From Anaerolineales bacterium (GTDB lineage Bacteria > Chloroflexota > Anaerolineae > Aggregatilineales > UBA2796): DNA of 64,000 nucleotides. The notes under the pieces were generated by a model. That model was not told the DNA's origin and made no database searches. It saw only the letters and a list, made by a program, of their open reading frames with translations. The stretch spans positions 1,922,001 through 1,986,000 of the forward strand of contig JABTTZ010000001.1 in assembly GCA_015075625.1 (NCBI GenBank). The letters are read 5' to 3'. Made by a program: the position numbers and the translations under genes. Shown in pieces: positions 44,186 to 52,900 of the stretch. Position 1 is the stretch's first letter, and every line of letters starts with the position of its first letter.

Positions 44186-45070
44186 CTAGTTCTGAACGCT
44201 CTCCGCTTGCGACCAATTCAAAATAGGAATGGTATTGTAGAGCGATTGCAAGACGAGGAAGTTCCAAATGGTGAAGCCATCCTCCATATAGCGGAAATCG
44301 GCGCTGATGAAGGCGTTGCCCGGGCTAAGGTGAAGATTATCTGTCGCCACCCCATGATTGGGGAGAGCATCAATAGCAGCGGCGAGGTCAATCAAAGGCA
44401 GGGTGCGTCCGGCGGCAACGCTCCGCACAGTGTCGTTGAGCGCAATGGCTTGGCGGAAATAACGCGGACGCTGCGGCATGGTGGCAAGCATGGGGATCAC
44501 ACCGGCATCAAGCGCGGCATCAATAATCCGATTCAGGCTGGACTCGAACCGCTCCGGGGGTGTCCCAATGGCGAGATCAATAACCCCCACTTCAATGATG
44601 ATCACCGCTGGACGATGCACCCGAATTTCGCATAAGATCGGGCTTTCGTCAGCGACGCAGGCTTTGGGGTCTGCCCATGTCGGATCAAGAATGGCGGCAC
44701 TGGTGAAGCCCCCCTCGTGCGCCCAACTGCGATTCAAAAACGATCCTTCCGTGTAGTAATCAAGGACGGTTTGCAGCCAGTGGTAGTTACCGAGGTTGTA
44801 GGAACGTCCATCCTTGTAAAACTGAATGAACCAGTTATCGGCAACATGGCAATCACCCGCCGTTGAGAACACGTTGAGGTGCAGCCCATTCGTGCGCCCC
44901 CGTTGGGCAATCTTGACCATTGCCGCGCCAACCTCGCCAGTGAACTGCGCCGCATAGCGCTCCATGCCACGTTCATCTTGAGCGCGACTGATTCCGGTAG
45001 AGGAAAAGCCTAAGGTAGTGAACAGTAGTATCCCAATAAAGGAAAGCCCAATAAGGCGGCGAATGAACAT
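44186..45070 (-). CDS. SGNH/GDSL-like hydrolase, secreted
   Basis: 294 residues with an N-terminal signal peptide (MFIRRLIGLSFIGILLFTTLG, then AQ). The family blocks are degenerate: block I reads AGDCHVADN where the family has GDS, block III reads VGVIDLAIG, and block V reads TDNLHLSPG with the histidine and aspartate in place. A cysteine or neighbouring residue stands where the catalytic serine is expected, so activity is uncertain. The rest (MLATMPQRPRYF, PLIDLAAAIDA) fits SGNH lipases and esterases. Confidence 0.7.
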   Translation of the reverse strand: MFIRRLIGLSFIGILLFTTLGFSSTGISRAQDERGMERYAAQFTGEVGAAMVKIAQRGRTNGLHLNVFSTAGDCHVADNWFIQFYKDGRSYNLGNYHWLQTVLDYYTEGSFLNRSWAHEGGFTSAAILDPTWADPKACVADESPILCEIRVHRPAVIIIEVGVIDLAIGTPPERFESSLNRIIDAALDAGVIPMLATMPQRPRYFRQAIALNDTVRSVAAGRTLPLIDLAAAIDALPNHGVATDNLHLSPGNAFISADFRYMEDGFTIWNFLVLQSLYNTIPILNWSQAESVQN

Positions 45071-45120
45071 ACTCTACATCCCCATTCACACCTCAATCTG
45101 TCGTGTCTCTATCGCAACCG

Positions 45121-45948
45121 TTACCACACCGTCCGCCCGCCATCAATGACAACATTCACCCCTGTCATGTAGGCGGAAGCGTCAGAAACAAGGAACACAA
45201 CGGCGGCTTTGTATTCATCCTGTGCCGCCATGCGTCCCATCGGGATCAGGTTTGTCAGGCGGGCAACGAATGCCTCATCTTGCCCATTAAAGACGCCGCC
45301 CGGACTCAGCGCGTTTGCCCGCACGCCCTGTTCCGCCCAATAGGTTGCCAAATAGCGCGTCAACCCAACAAGGGCAGCCTTCACCACAGAATAAGTCACC
45401 GGTTTTACCATTTGCTGGTCGTCGGGCAGCCCGGGCTGGCGGTAAATCCGCTGATCAGGGGCGATCACGGCGAGATCAGAGGCGATGTTGAGGATCACAC
45501 CCTTTCCGCGCCGCGCCAATTCCGCACCAATCACTTGGGAACAGAGGTACGCCCCCGTCACCCCAACGGCAATATCTTGCTCCCACACGCTTAGAGGGAA
45601 ATTTTCCAAGCGCGACCACTGCTGACCCGCCGCCGCTTCAACCTTTGGGTTGTTCGCCGCGTTGTTGATCAGGATGTCCACCCGCCCAAAGGCGGCGAGC
45701 GTTTGTTCAAGAATGCCCCGCACCGAATCAGGATTCGTAATGTCGGCGTGGATGCCCAACGCCCCACAGCCCGTCCGCGCTTGGAGGTCAGCGGCGGCGG
45801 TAGCCACCCGCTCCGCGCTGATGTCCACAAGGACGGGGCTGCCGCCCATCTCGGCAACTGCCTCCGCGTGCTTGATGCCAAGCAAGCCCGCCCCTCCGGT
45901 AATGACGGCGACGCGATCCCGAAGGGAGAGTGTCTCTTGGACGGACAC
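45121..45948 (-). CDS. Short-chain dehydrogenase/reductase
   Basis: 275 residues with the SDR glycine motif (TGGAGLLG near residue 20), the NNAA stretch (near 98), the NIASD serine (near 152) and YSVVKAALV (Tyr-Lys pair near 193-197). The C-terminal MTGVNVVIDGG is typical. NAD(P)-dependent sugar or polyol dehydrogenase; the exact substrate is unknown. It lies 8 bp downstream of the NeuB-like gene, suggesting a sugar-biosynthesis operon. Confidence 0.88.
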   Translation of the reverse strand: MSVQETLSLRDRVAVITGGAGLLGIKHAEAVAEMGGSPVLVDISAERVATAAADLQARTGCGALGIHADITNPDSVRGILEQTLAAFGRVDILINNAANNPKVEAAAGQQWSRLENFPLSVWEQDIAVGVTGAYLCSQVIGAELARRGKGVILNIASDLAVIAPDQRIYRQPGLPDDQQMVKPVTYSVVKAALVGLTRYLATYWAEQGVRANALSPGGVFNGQDEAFVARLTNLIPMGRMAAQDEYKAAVVFLVSDASAYMTGVNVVIDGGRTVW

Positions 45949-45956
45949 GGTGTGTG

Positions 45957-46832
45957 TTATGCCCCCACGCGGCGCAATTTTTTGATGATCGATTTTTCGC
46001 TCTCGTAGACAACCTTCACGCCGTCACCGAGGGCGATCTCAATGGCACGAATATCTTTCACCATGCGGGCGAACCCTTGGGGTTCGACGCTTGCCGCTTG
46101 GTCGCTGCCCCACATGGCGCGATCCAGCGTGATGTGCCGTTCGATCATCACCGCCCCAAGCGCCGCCGCCGCGATGGAGGGGGCAAGTCCCACCTCATGC
46201 CCGCTGTAACCGACGGGAACATCGGGGTAACGGGCGGCAAGGGTATGCATCACTCGCAGATTGAGTTCTTCCAACTGGGAAGGATAGGTGCTTGTCGTGT
46301 GGAGCAGAATCAAATCATCCTTACCCAAAACCTCCACCGCATGATCGATTTGCTCTAGTGTACTCATCCCTGTGCTGAGGATAATCGGGCGTTTGTACTG
46401 GCGGTGGTGACGGAGGAGGTTGTCATCGGTGAGCGAGGCAGAGGCAATCTTGTAGCAGGCGGGCTGGAATTTCTCAATGAAATCTACCGACCCCTCATCC
46501 CAACACGAGGCAAACCACAGAATGCCCTTCTCGCGGCAGTAGGCGTCGATCTCGGCATACTGATCGACCCCAAATTCTAACCCATATTTAAGATCGCCAT
46601 TCGTCGCACCAAAGGGATTTTCGCGGGGGCGGGCGAGTTCTTCCGCCGAATAGACCACATCAATCGTTCGCTTCTGAAATTTTACGGCATTGGCGCCGCT
46701 CTCGATGGCAGCGTCAATCAGGCGCTTGCAAATGTCCATATCCCCGTTGTGGTTAATGCCGATCTCGGCAACGATGAATGTAGGTTGCCCTGCGCCAACG
46801 GAATGCTCACCAATCTGTACCATCTTCGCCAT
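45957..46832 (-). CDS. neuB: NeuB-type N-acetylneuraminate synthase (no SAF domain)
   Basis: 291 residues. NeuB condenses phosphoenolpyruvate with an N-acetylhexosamine to make sialic or legionaminic acids. Visible motifs: EIGINHNGD near the N-terminus, VKFQKR (~50), LWFASCWDEGSVDF (~110), YKIASASLTD (~125), ILSTGMST (~150), LLHTTSTYP (~175) and GYSGHEVG (~200). Typical NeuB enzymes are about 340 residues and end in a SAF (antifreeze-like) domain; this one stops at the end of the TIM barrel. It starts an operon with the SDR gene. Confidence 0.88.
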   Translation of the reverse strand: MAKMVQIGEHSVGAGQPTFIVAEIGINHNGDMDICKRLIDAAIESGANAVKFQKRTIDVVYSAEELARPRENPFGATNGDLKYGLEFGVDQYAEIDAYCREKGILWFASCWDEGSVDFIEKFQPACYKIASASLTDDNLLRHHRQYKRPIILSTGMSTLEQIDHAVEVLGKDDLILLHTTSTYPSQLEELNLRVMHTLAARYPDVPVGYSGHEVGLAPSIAAAALGAVMIERHITLDRAMWGSDQAASVEPQGFARMVKDIRAIEIALGDGVKVVYESEKSIIKKLRRVGA

Positions 46833-47274
46833 AGCTGCGCGTGTCCTTTTGAGTGCGGGTGCTTTTGGGATTCAAAGAAAACGTAAGGATTCTACTGCAA
46901 GTTGAGAGGAAACTCAATGCAGGTTCAAAGAGGTCGGCGTCACCGTGATCGAACAGCGACCAACCACAACTATTGGTGGGTAAAGGTGGGTGTCCCTCGC
47001 GCTTTAATGCAGTACCCTCACTGGTTGGGCGGCAGCCAGCCTTCTCACAAGAAGGGCGGGGTCAATCCCCTTGAAAAATGCTGTAGGGGGTGTAGGGTGT
47101 GTTGACCGTGTAACCCCAGTGATCCCGCCGCTAAAGCAGCGGGCTGAAAACAACCACCTCTTTGGGGCTTGGAAACTCTAACACCCACTCCGTACACAGA
47201 AAGAGGGAATCGCTCCCCCTTTCCCTGCAAGCGGGGAAAGGGCGTAGGGGGGATAGGAGTTTTTGAAATACGTT
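46833..47274. other. 442-bp intergenic region with dispersed repeats
   Basis: Holds the 74-bp short copy of the dispersed element (47,010-47,083) and a CCCCTTTCCC / GGGGAAAGGG palindrome around 47,217-47,240. No gene was recognised. Confidence 0.5.
47010..47083. repeat. 158-bp dispersed element, internally deleted copy
   Basis: Begins CAGTACCCTCACTGGTTGGG and ends GAAAAATGCTG, flanked by TA on the right. Compared with the 158-bp copies, the central 84 bp is missing, with the two ends joined at a short G-run. It resembles a deletion derivative of a mobile element. Confidence 0.7.
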
Positions 47275-48093
47275 CTAGCCAAAGCGCCCGGAAATGTAAT
47301 CCTCAGTCCGTTTATCCTTCGGTTTGGTGAACATGTCCGTTGTCTGCCCATATTCGATGAGCGTCCCTGTGCGCGTTTCGTTGGCGAGGAAGAACGCTGT
47401 CATATGGCTGACCCGCGCCGCTTGCTGCATGTTGTGCGTCACCAACACAATCGTGTAACGGCTAGAGAGTTCTTGCATGAGTTCTTCGATGCGCAGCGTG
47501 GAGATGGGGTCAAGCGCCGAACAGGGTTCGTCCATCAGGATCAAATCGGGTTGCGTGGCGAGGGCGCGAGCAATACAAAGCCGCTGCTGCTGTCCACCGG
47601 AGAGAGCCAACCCTGATTTCTTCAGATCATTTTTGACTTCATCCCATAAGACTGCCGCCCGGAGGCTTGTTTCAACGATCTCAGTGAGGACGTTCTTATC
47701 GCGGATGCCCAACAAGCGCGGACCATAGGCAACATTATCGAAGATGCTTTTGGGAAACGGGTTTGGCTTCTGAAAAACCATCCCGATACGGCGGCGAACT
47801 TCAACGGGGTCAACGCCCATCGCATAGAGATTATTCCCATGATAAAGAACTTCCCCTTCCACCCGTGCGCCCGGGATCAGGTCGTTCATGCGGTTGATGC
47901 TGCGTAAAACAGTGCTTTTTCCGCAGCCGGAAGGTCCGATATAGGCGGTGATTTTGCTTTTCTGAACCGCCATGTTCACGCCAGCTACGGCGCGATGTTC
48001 ACCGTAAAAAACCGTTAGATCGTGCAGTTCAAGGGCGAGGTTGTCCCTAGTAGCCAATCCGTTCATGGTGGCAAGGTTTGCTTGTGCGGTCAT
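47275..48093 (-). CDS. pstB: Phosphate ABC transporter ATP-binding protein PstB
   Basis: 272 residues. ABC ATPase motifs: GPSGCGKST Walker A (near 52), [15 protein letters not shown] signature (near 163), [13 protein letters not shown] Walker B (near 183) and a VTHNMQQA switch (near 213). The family-specific [12 protein letters not shown] identifies PstB. It lies 6 bp after pstA in a - strand operon pstS-pstC-pstA-pstB. No phoU follows. Confidence 0.97.
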   Translation of the reverse strand: MTAQANLATMNGLATRDNLALELHDLTVFYGEHRAVAGVNMAVQKSKITAYIGPSGCGKSTVLRSINRMNDLIPGARVEGEVLYHGNNLYAMGVDPVEVRRRIGMVFQKPNPFPKSIFDNVAYGPRLLGIRDKNVLTEIVETSLRAAVLWDEVKNDLKKSGLALSGGQQQRLCIARALATQPDLILMDEPCSALDPISTLRIEELMQELSSRYTIVLVTHNMQQAARVSHMTAFFLANETRTGTLIEYGQTTDMFTKPKDKRTEDYISGRFG

Positions 48094-48099
48094 CGGTGG

Positions 48100-49503
48100 T
48101 TACCCTCGTAATTTCTTGCTATAGCGCTGACGTAAGACAATGGCAGTGGCGTTCAAGGTGAGCAAAATTACCAACAAGGTCAGAATGGCAGCGGCAGCAA
48201 CATTCTTATAGCGCGGGTCAGGTTCGCTTGTCCAGGCGAAAATCTGAATAGGGATCACGCTGAACTTTGAGAAGATGCCGTTGGGGTCAAGTGTGGTAAA
48301 GGTCAGCCCGCCCACCACCAGAAGGGGCGCTGTTTCCCCCACTGCCCGCGCTAGGGAGAGGATCACACCGGTGAGGATACCGGGAATGCCCGCTGGTAGG
48401 ACAGTCCGCCAGATCGTCTGCCAGCGCGTCGCCCCAATACCAAAACTTGCCTCCCGCAGCGAGGATGGCACGGCGCGGATTGCTTCTTGGCTGTTGATGA
48501 TAATCACAGGAAGAATGAGCAGGGACATAGTGAAGGCGGCGGAGAGGATCGTCCGCCCGTTCGTGTCGGTGATTCCAACAAAGCGCCCATTTGTCAGACC
48601 AGCCTCATCGCCCAATGCCCGCACGAAGATCGCCAACCCAAGCATCCCATAGATAATCGAGGGAACGCCCGCAAGGTTGCGGATGAGCGTCTCCAAAAAG
48701 GCGGTGAAGCGGGTGTGTTTGGCGTATTCCTCAAGGTAAATCGCCGCGCCAATCCCAAGCGGGATAGAGATGAATATCGTCAAAAGGAGGATGTAAATCG
48801 TCCCCAAAATGGCGATGCGCAAGCCGGTGGTGGCGGGGTCGCGGGTGAACTCTGTGGTGAGGAACGAGAGGTTCAACCACGAGTGCCAAACAAGTTCGTC
48901 TTTCGGATAGTTTGCCTGAAAGGTTGCCTCTACACTGCTCCGGTTAAAAAGGGTTTGCAAGAGGGGGAAAAATTGAACAATGCGCGGTTGCAGCACATCT
49001 TTGCTGACGATGGCGTACAACCCGGCTTGGTCAACGTTGCTCTCCAAAAGTGCCACCAAATTGGTAGCGTCCAATTCGCTGTACATTTTCTCCGCAATTT
49101 CGGCAGGGTATTGACAGTTAGCGAAAAGCTGCCCAATAGATTCCGTGCTAAGCCGCGCTGGATCGATGGTTTTGCCCAACAGGTTATCGCGCACAATGAC
49201 CCGCAGGCGGCGCACCCCGATTTTTTCGACCATAATCGCGCCGAGTTCCGCCTCGCTGAGCGTCTCTAAGGGCTTTGTGCTAAGTTCGGCGGGGCGTATG
49301 TCATAGGTGCGCACGCCCAACCCAAAGACTTTATCCACAATAGTCAGGAAAAGAATCACCAGCGCCAGCAGCGCGAAAACACTCGCACCCAAATAGATCA
49401 TGCGCCATAGTGCCGCCCGACGGTTACGGTGTGCTAAGGCTTTTTCAAACAAGGCGGTGTTTTGCAGGGCAGGATGGATTGGCTGAATGGCTTGATCGCT
49501 CAT
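48100..49503 (-). CDS. pstA: Phosphate ABC transporter permease PstA
   Basis: 467 residues, far longer than the usual ~290. The first helix ([19 protein letters not shown]) is followed by an insertion of roughly 150 residues that is probably extracytoplasmic. The PstA core starts near residue 228 ([18 protein letters not shown]) with [15 protein letters not shown], the [18 protein letters not shown]-type loop and [13 protein letters not shown]. It overlaps pstC by 4 bp. Confidence 0.93.
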   Translation of the reverse strand: MSDQAIQPIHPALQNTALFEKALAHRNRRAALWRMIYLGASVFALLALVILFLTIVDKVFGLGVRTYDIRPAELSTKPLETLSEAELGAIMVEKIGVRRLRVIVRDNLLGKTIDPARLSTESIGQLFANCQYPAEIAEKMYSELDATNLVALLESNVDQAGLYAIVSKDVLQPRIVQFFPLLQTLFNRSSVEATFQANYPKDELVWHSWLNLSFLTTEFTRDPATTGLRIAILGTIYILLLTIFISIPLGIGAAIYLEEYAKHTRFTAFLETLIRNLAGVPSIIYGMLGLAIFVRALGDEAGLTNGRFVGITDTNGRTILSAAFTMSLLILPVIIINSQEAIRAVPSSLREASFGIGATRWQTIWRTVLPAGIPGILTGVILSLARAVGETAPLLVVGGLTFTTLDPNGIFSKFSVIPIQIFAWTSEPDPRYKNVAAAAILTLLVILLTLNATAIVLRQRYSKKLRG

Positions 49504-50717
49504 GAATACACCTCGCGGAAGCGGTTGCGAATGTAGTTGCTGGCAAGGTTCAAACCGAGGGTGATCAGAAACAGCGTCAAGCCAATGACGAAAATGCTGT
49601 TGTATTGGATCGACCCAAAGCTGAGGTCACCCGTGCTGATGCGGGCAATATGCCCCGTCATGGTTTCGCCAGACTCAACAGGGTTAAGGGTCAAGTTCCG
49701 CACCGGACCCGCCCCGGCTGCCACAGCGACGATCATCGTCTCCCCAACGGCGCGGGCAATGCCCAAAATAAAGGCGGCTAAAATACCAGAGAGCGCCGCA
49801 GGCAAGAGAACTTTGACCACCGTCTCAAATTTCGTTGCTCCCAAGCCATAGCTTGCCTCGCGTAGGCTGCGGGGGACGGCGCTGAGCGCATCCTCACTAA
49901 TGGAGGAAATGGTCGGGATAATCATGATGCCCATCACTAACCCGGCGGAGAGCATGTTGTACTGCCCAATGATTTCAATGTCCCCCCGATTCAACAGGGA
50001 GCGCAAAATCATCGTGACAAAGGTGAGCGCAAAATAGCCATACACGACGGTGGGGATGCCCGCCAAGAGTTCCAAAATAGGTTTCACTACCGCTCGCACG
50101 CGCTCTGAGGCATATTCGCTCAGGAAAATAGCGACCCCTAAGCCAACCGGTCCGGCAATGAGCATAGCAATCAGGCTGGTGAGGAAGGTCGCATTCACGA
50201 GGGGCAAAATCCCAAACTGCCCGATCTCTGGCTGCCAACGGGTACCCGTCAGGTAATCCCCCAGATCGACAGGTTCACCGAGGGCGATGGCAGCATTCAC
50301 CGGATGGCGTTCTGGGCGCGTCCCCCCATAGGCACGTTGGATGCGAAAGCGCGTTGCCGATTCCTCTGTAGTGATCAGCACTTCTTCCTCGCCAATGCGG
50401 AGGATGCGCCCGACATTGAGCGTGCTGCCCACATCGGTAACTTCCAAAAGATCTGCCGTCTCGTCAAGCGCCGCCGTTGTATATTTGTTCGAGTCTGAAA
50501 AGCCCACGCGGGTGAAAAAGCGCGAGGATTCCGTCCCTAAAACAAGGATGATGGCAAATGTGGTCAGAATAGACACCGAGGCACAGCCGATCAAAATCAG
50601 GCGAATAAGGTCTTCGCGGAAGCGCGGGTGACGTTGTAAGCCCGTCGTTTCGTTGCGCTGACGTACAGCGTCCCGTGCCGAGATCGCGGTGGTGCGGATA
50701 GCGTTATCGTTTTGCAT
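49500..50717 (-). CDS. pstC: Phosphate ABC transporter permease PstC
   Basis: 405 residues. The first helix ([19 protein letters not shown]) is followed by an extracytoplasmic insertion of about 110 residues ([15 protein letters not shown] to VDLGDYL). The permease core has [33 protein letters not shown], the EAA loop [15 protein letters not shown] and [13 protein letters not shown]. It lies 98 bp after pstS, with a strong hairpin between, and overlaps pstA. Confidence 0.93.
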   Translation of the reverse strand: MQNDNAIRTTAISARDAVRQRNETTGLQRHPRFREDLIRLILIGCASVSILTTFAIILVLGTESSRFFTRVGFSDSNKYTTAALDETADLLEVTDVGSTLNVGRILRIGEEEVLITTEESATRFRIQRAYGGTRPERHPVNAAIALGEPVDLGDYLTGTRWQPEIGQFGILPLVNATFLTSLIAMLIAGPVGLGVAIFLSEYASERVRAVVKPILELLAGIPTVVYGYFALTFVTMILRSLLNRGDIEIIGQYNMLSAGLVMGIMIIPTISSISEDALSAVPRSLREASYGLGATKFETVVKVLLPAALSGILAAFILGIARAVGETMIVAVAAGAGPVRNLTLNPVESGETMTGHIARISTGDLSFGSIQYNSIFVIGLTLFLITLGLNLASNYIRNRFREVYS

Positions 50718-50753
50718 AGGCAGTGTCTTGTACGTCTCCCTTAGGACAGGTTA

Positions 50754-50780
50754 TGGGGAGGGACACTCTGCCCCTCCCCA
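50754..50780 (-). promoter_or_regulatory. Hairpin between pstS and pstC
   Basis: TGGGGAGGG (50,754-50,762) pairs with CCCTCCCCA (50,772-50,780). No T-run follows. Such intercistronic stems usually stabilise or attenuate transcripts so that the binding protein is made in excess over the permease genes. Confidence 0.55.
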
Positions 50781-50815
50781 CAACAATGTTATAAACTCAC
50801 CATGTCGAGGCGAGA

Positions 50816-52210
50816 TTACTTGGCGGTGAGGGCGAGGAACGCCAACCGGTCAAGGTTATGGGCGTCGCTGTTCACCGGGAAGTAACCAACTTTGCCCGCT
50901 TCCGTCCCGTAGACTTCATCAACAACGGTTAGGTAGTAGTTGATGAAGGCGGCAACCTGCGGCTTTTCCGCCATGATCGTTGCCGTTGTGTAGATGTACA
51001 ACGGGCGGCTCAGAGCATATTCACCGCTCTCTGCCGTTTCCTCAGTGGGGACAACCTCATTGATGCTGACGGTGTTCAGTGTGTCGGTGTTCGGGGCGAA
51101 GTAGGCATAGCCAAAGTAGCCGATAGCGCCCTTGGTGCCTTCCACACCGGTGACGAGGACGTTATCATCTTCGCTGAACTGGATGCCAGCGGCGTTCAAA
51201 ATCGGCTCTTTCGCCTTGTTGAAAATGATTTCAACGAAGTAATCGAAGGTGCCGGAGTCTGTGCCGGGGCTGAACAGCTTGATGAGGTCTGCGGGGAACT
51301 CGGCGTTGAAATCCTTCCATGTAGCGTACTTGCCGGAAAAGACTTCTGCCAATTGTTCTTTCGTCAGATTCTTCACATAGTCGGTCTGCTTGCCAACGAC
51401 AACGGCGAGGGCGTCCACACCGATGAAGAAGCCATATGGCTCACGCCCGATCTTGGCACATTCTTCAATTTCGCTGCCCTTGATGGCGCGGCTGGCGTTA
51501 GCAATATCCGTCTCGCCTGCCTTGCAGAAGCGCTCGAAGCCAGCACCCGTACCAACGGAGGCAACTTCGACGTTATCGGTAAAGCCTTCATTGCGGAAGA
51601 TGTCCGCGATAGCCGCAGTCACTGGATAGACCGTCGAGGAACCAGCGGTCAGGATATTGCCCTTTACGGCGAGGGGATCAACTTCGGGTAGTTCAATATC
51701 GGGGATCAACACGGTGTCAATGATATGGATCACGCCGTTGGAGGCTTCCACATCGGCGGTGATCACTTCGGCGCTGTTCACCGAGACGCTCTCGCCTTCG
51801 GTAGAGACAACCAGTTCGCTGCCTTCAACGCTTTTTGCTGTCGCCACGTTGTCGGTCATCATACCCACTACATCGGCAGCCATCGCCTTGCCGGGGACGA
51901 CATGGTAGGTCAGGATGCGGATGAGCAGGTCTTTATTTTCGGGCTTGAGCAAGTAATCCAAAACAAAGGCGGGAACTTTGGCAAAGGCTTCATCGGTGGG
52001 GGCGAAAACTGTGAACGGACCCTCACCCTTGAGGGTATCGACCAAGCCTGCCGCTTCCACAGCCGCCACAAGCGTCTTGAAGTTGCCATTTTCAATCGCA
52101 ATATCGACAATCGTTTTTCCAGCCTGCGCCCGCGTGTTGGCGAACGTCGAGGCGAGAATTGCCACCAGCGCAAAAAGCGCTGCGAGGCGTTTTTTCAACA
52201 TGTGTTCCAT
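50816..52210 (-). CDS. pstS: Fasciclin (FAS1) domain fused to phosphate-binding PstS
   Basis: 464 residues: signal peptide (MEHMLKKRLAALFALVAILAS), then a FAS1 domain at residues ~32-170 (TIVDIAIENGNFKTLVAAVE, GPFTVFAPTDEAFAKVP, ILTYHVVPGKAM, NGVIHIIDTVLIP), then PstS at ~180-460 (ILTAGSSTVYPVTAAIAD, ANASRAIKGSEIEEC, FSPGTDSGTFDYFVEI, GAIGYFGYAYF). FAS1 domains mediate cell-surface adhesion or matrix contact. The fusion would anchor or gather the phosphate receptor outside the membrane. The gene heads the pst operon and has no sign of a frameshift between its domains. Confidence 0.93.
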   Translation of the reverse strand: MEHMLKKRLAALFALVAILASTFANTRAQAGKTIVDIAIENGNFKTLVAAVEAAGLVDTLKGEGPFTVFAPTDEAFAKVPAFVLDYLLKPENKDLLIRILTYHVVPGKAMAADVVGMMTDNVATAKSVEGSELVVSTEGESVSVNSAEVITADVEASNGVIHIIDTVLIPDIELPEVDPLAVKGNILTAGSSTVYPVTAAIADIFRNEGFTDNVEVASVGTGAGFERFCKAGETDIANASRAIKGSEIEECAKIGREPYGFFIGVDALAVVVGKQTDYVKNLTKEQLAEVFSGKYATWKDFNAEFPADLIKLFSPGTDSGTFDYFVEIIFNKAKEPILNAAGIQFSEDDNVLVTGVEGTKGAIGYFGYAYFAPNTDTLNTVSINEVVPTEETAESGEYALSRPLYIYTTATIMAEKPQVAAFINYYLTVVDEVYGTEAGKVGYFPVNSDAHNLDRLAFLALTAK

Positions 52211-52297
52211 CCTCCGAAAATTGACATGCGGTTGAGAGGGGTTGCCCTCATCGTTAGAGAAGATAGCGGATCACAGGTTAAGGATAGCTACGGGGAT

Positions 52298-52314
52298 TGT
52301 TAAATGGCTTTTAA
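52298..52314 (-). promoter_or_regulatory. Possible PhoP/PhoB-type direct repeats upstream of pstS
   Basis: On the - strand TTAAAA and TTAACA are spaced 11 bp start to start, the geometry of PhoP boxes (TT-ACA repeats every 11 bp). Only two repeats are convincing and the sequence is AT-rich, so this is weak evidence for phosphate control. Confidence 0.25.
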
Positions 52315-52394
52315 GAATGGGCAAAGAGTTATATATCAAAGTGAGGGGGGTGGGGGCAAGCAGGGATAACAAAAATCCTCATTCCACATAGAAC

Positions 52395-52525
52395 TTACGC
52401 AGTTGAACTTGTTTACCCTGTATTCATCGAAAGGGGACGTTTGAGGGGGAAGCCCCCTCAAAAAAATGGATTCCCCCTTCTCCCACTGGGAGAAGGGGGG
52501 TAGGGGGATGAGGGCAACTGCGTAA
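52395..52525. repeat. MITE-like element with 11-bp terminal inverted repeats
   Basis: TTACGCAGTTG (52,395-52,405) and CAACTGCGTAA (52,515-52,525) are perfect inverted ends. Between them are a TTGAGGGGG/CCCCCTCAA hairpin (52,441-52,461) and a CCCCCTTCTCCC/GGGAGAAGGGGG palindrome (52,473-52,499). The inner part recurs at 41,051-41,141. No ORF is present. It lies 20-30 bp before the DinB-like gene. Confidence 0.65.
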
Positions 52526-52554
52526 CATCTAGTTATCTCAAGGAGGGGTTGCCA

Positions 52555-52887
52555 GTGGCTAGCAATCTGAAAACAAGTATTTGGGAGCAGTTTAGCGCTT
52601 CGATTGAGTACCTTGCCGGTACGATAGATGCCTATCCTGAGGAACTTTGGCGTGCCTCGCTATGGACGACATCACAGACGAAACCAGAATTCTCCCAAGC
52701 GTGGTATGTTGCTTACCACACCCTGTTTTGGTTAGACCTTTACCTGACTGGCACAGAGGATGGCTTTCTCCCCCCAGAACCCTTCACCCTCATTGTTCAC
52801 GGACACGCCTCCCAGTTGAACATGCTGCTTGGGCAAAAAGGCGTCGCAACACCGGATTACCCAACCCAAATGAAGAACCAATCTTGA
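52555..52887 (+). CDS. DinB-like protein, apparently with internal deletion
   Basis: About 110 residues from GTG 52,555, eight bases after AGGAGG; a TTG at 52,549 is too close to it. The start (YLAGTIDAYPEELWRASLW, AWYVAYHTLFWLDLYLTG) is the DinB-family four-helix pattern with the first metal histidine (H in AYHTLFW). The sequence then jumps from LPPEPFTL straight to HGHASQLNMLLGQKG, which in relatives lies ~60 residues later. The middle helices thus seem to be missing in frame. A damaged or minimal DinB protein is likely. It lies 13 bp before the glycosyltransferase gene. Confidence 0.6.
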   Translation: MASNLKTSIWEQFSASIEYLAGTIDAYPEELWRASLWTTSQTKPEFSQAWYVAYHTLFWLDLYLTGTEDGFLPPEPFTLIVHGHASQLNMLLGQKGVATPDYPTQMKNQS

Positions 52888-52900
52888 GAGGGGACATCCG

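Larger units (their letters stand above)
52211..52554. other. 344-bp region: pst promoter side and a TIR-bounded repeat
   Basis: No gene. The left half should hold the pstS promoter on the - strand. The right half is occupied by the repeat with 11-bp inverted ends at 52,395-52,525. Confidence 0.5.

Noticed and set aside
48487-49269. 260-residue + strand ORF opposite pstA
   Set aside because: It lies entirely within pstA on the other strand and has shadow-like composition (many H, R, Q, P).
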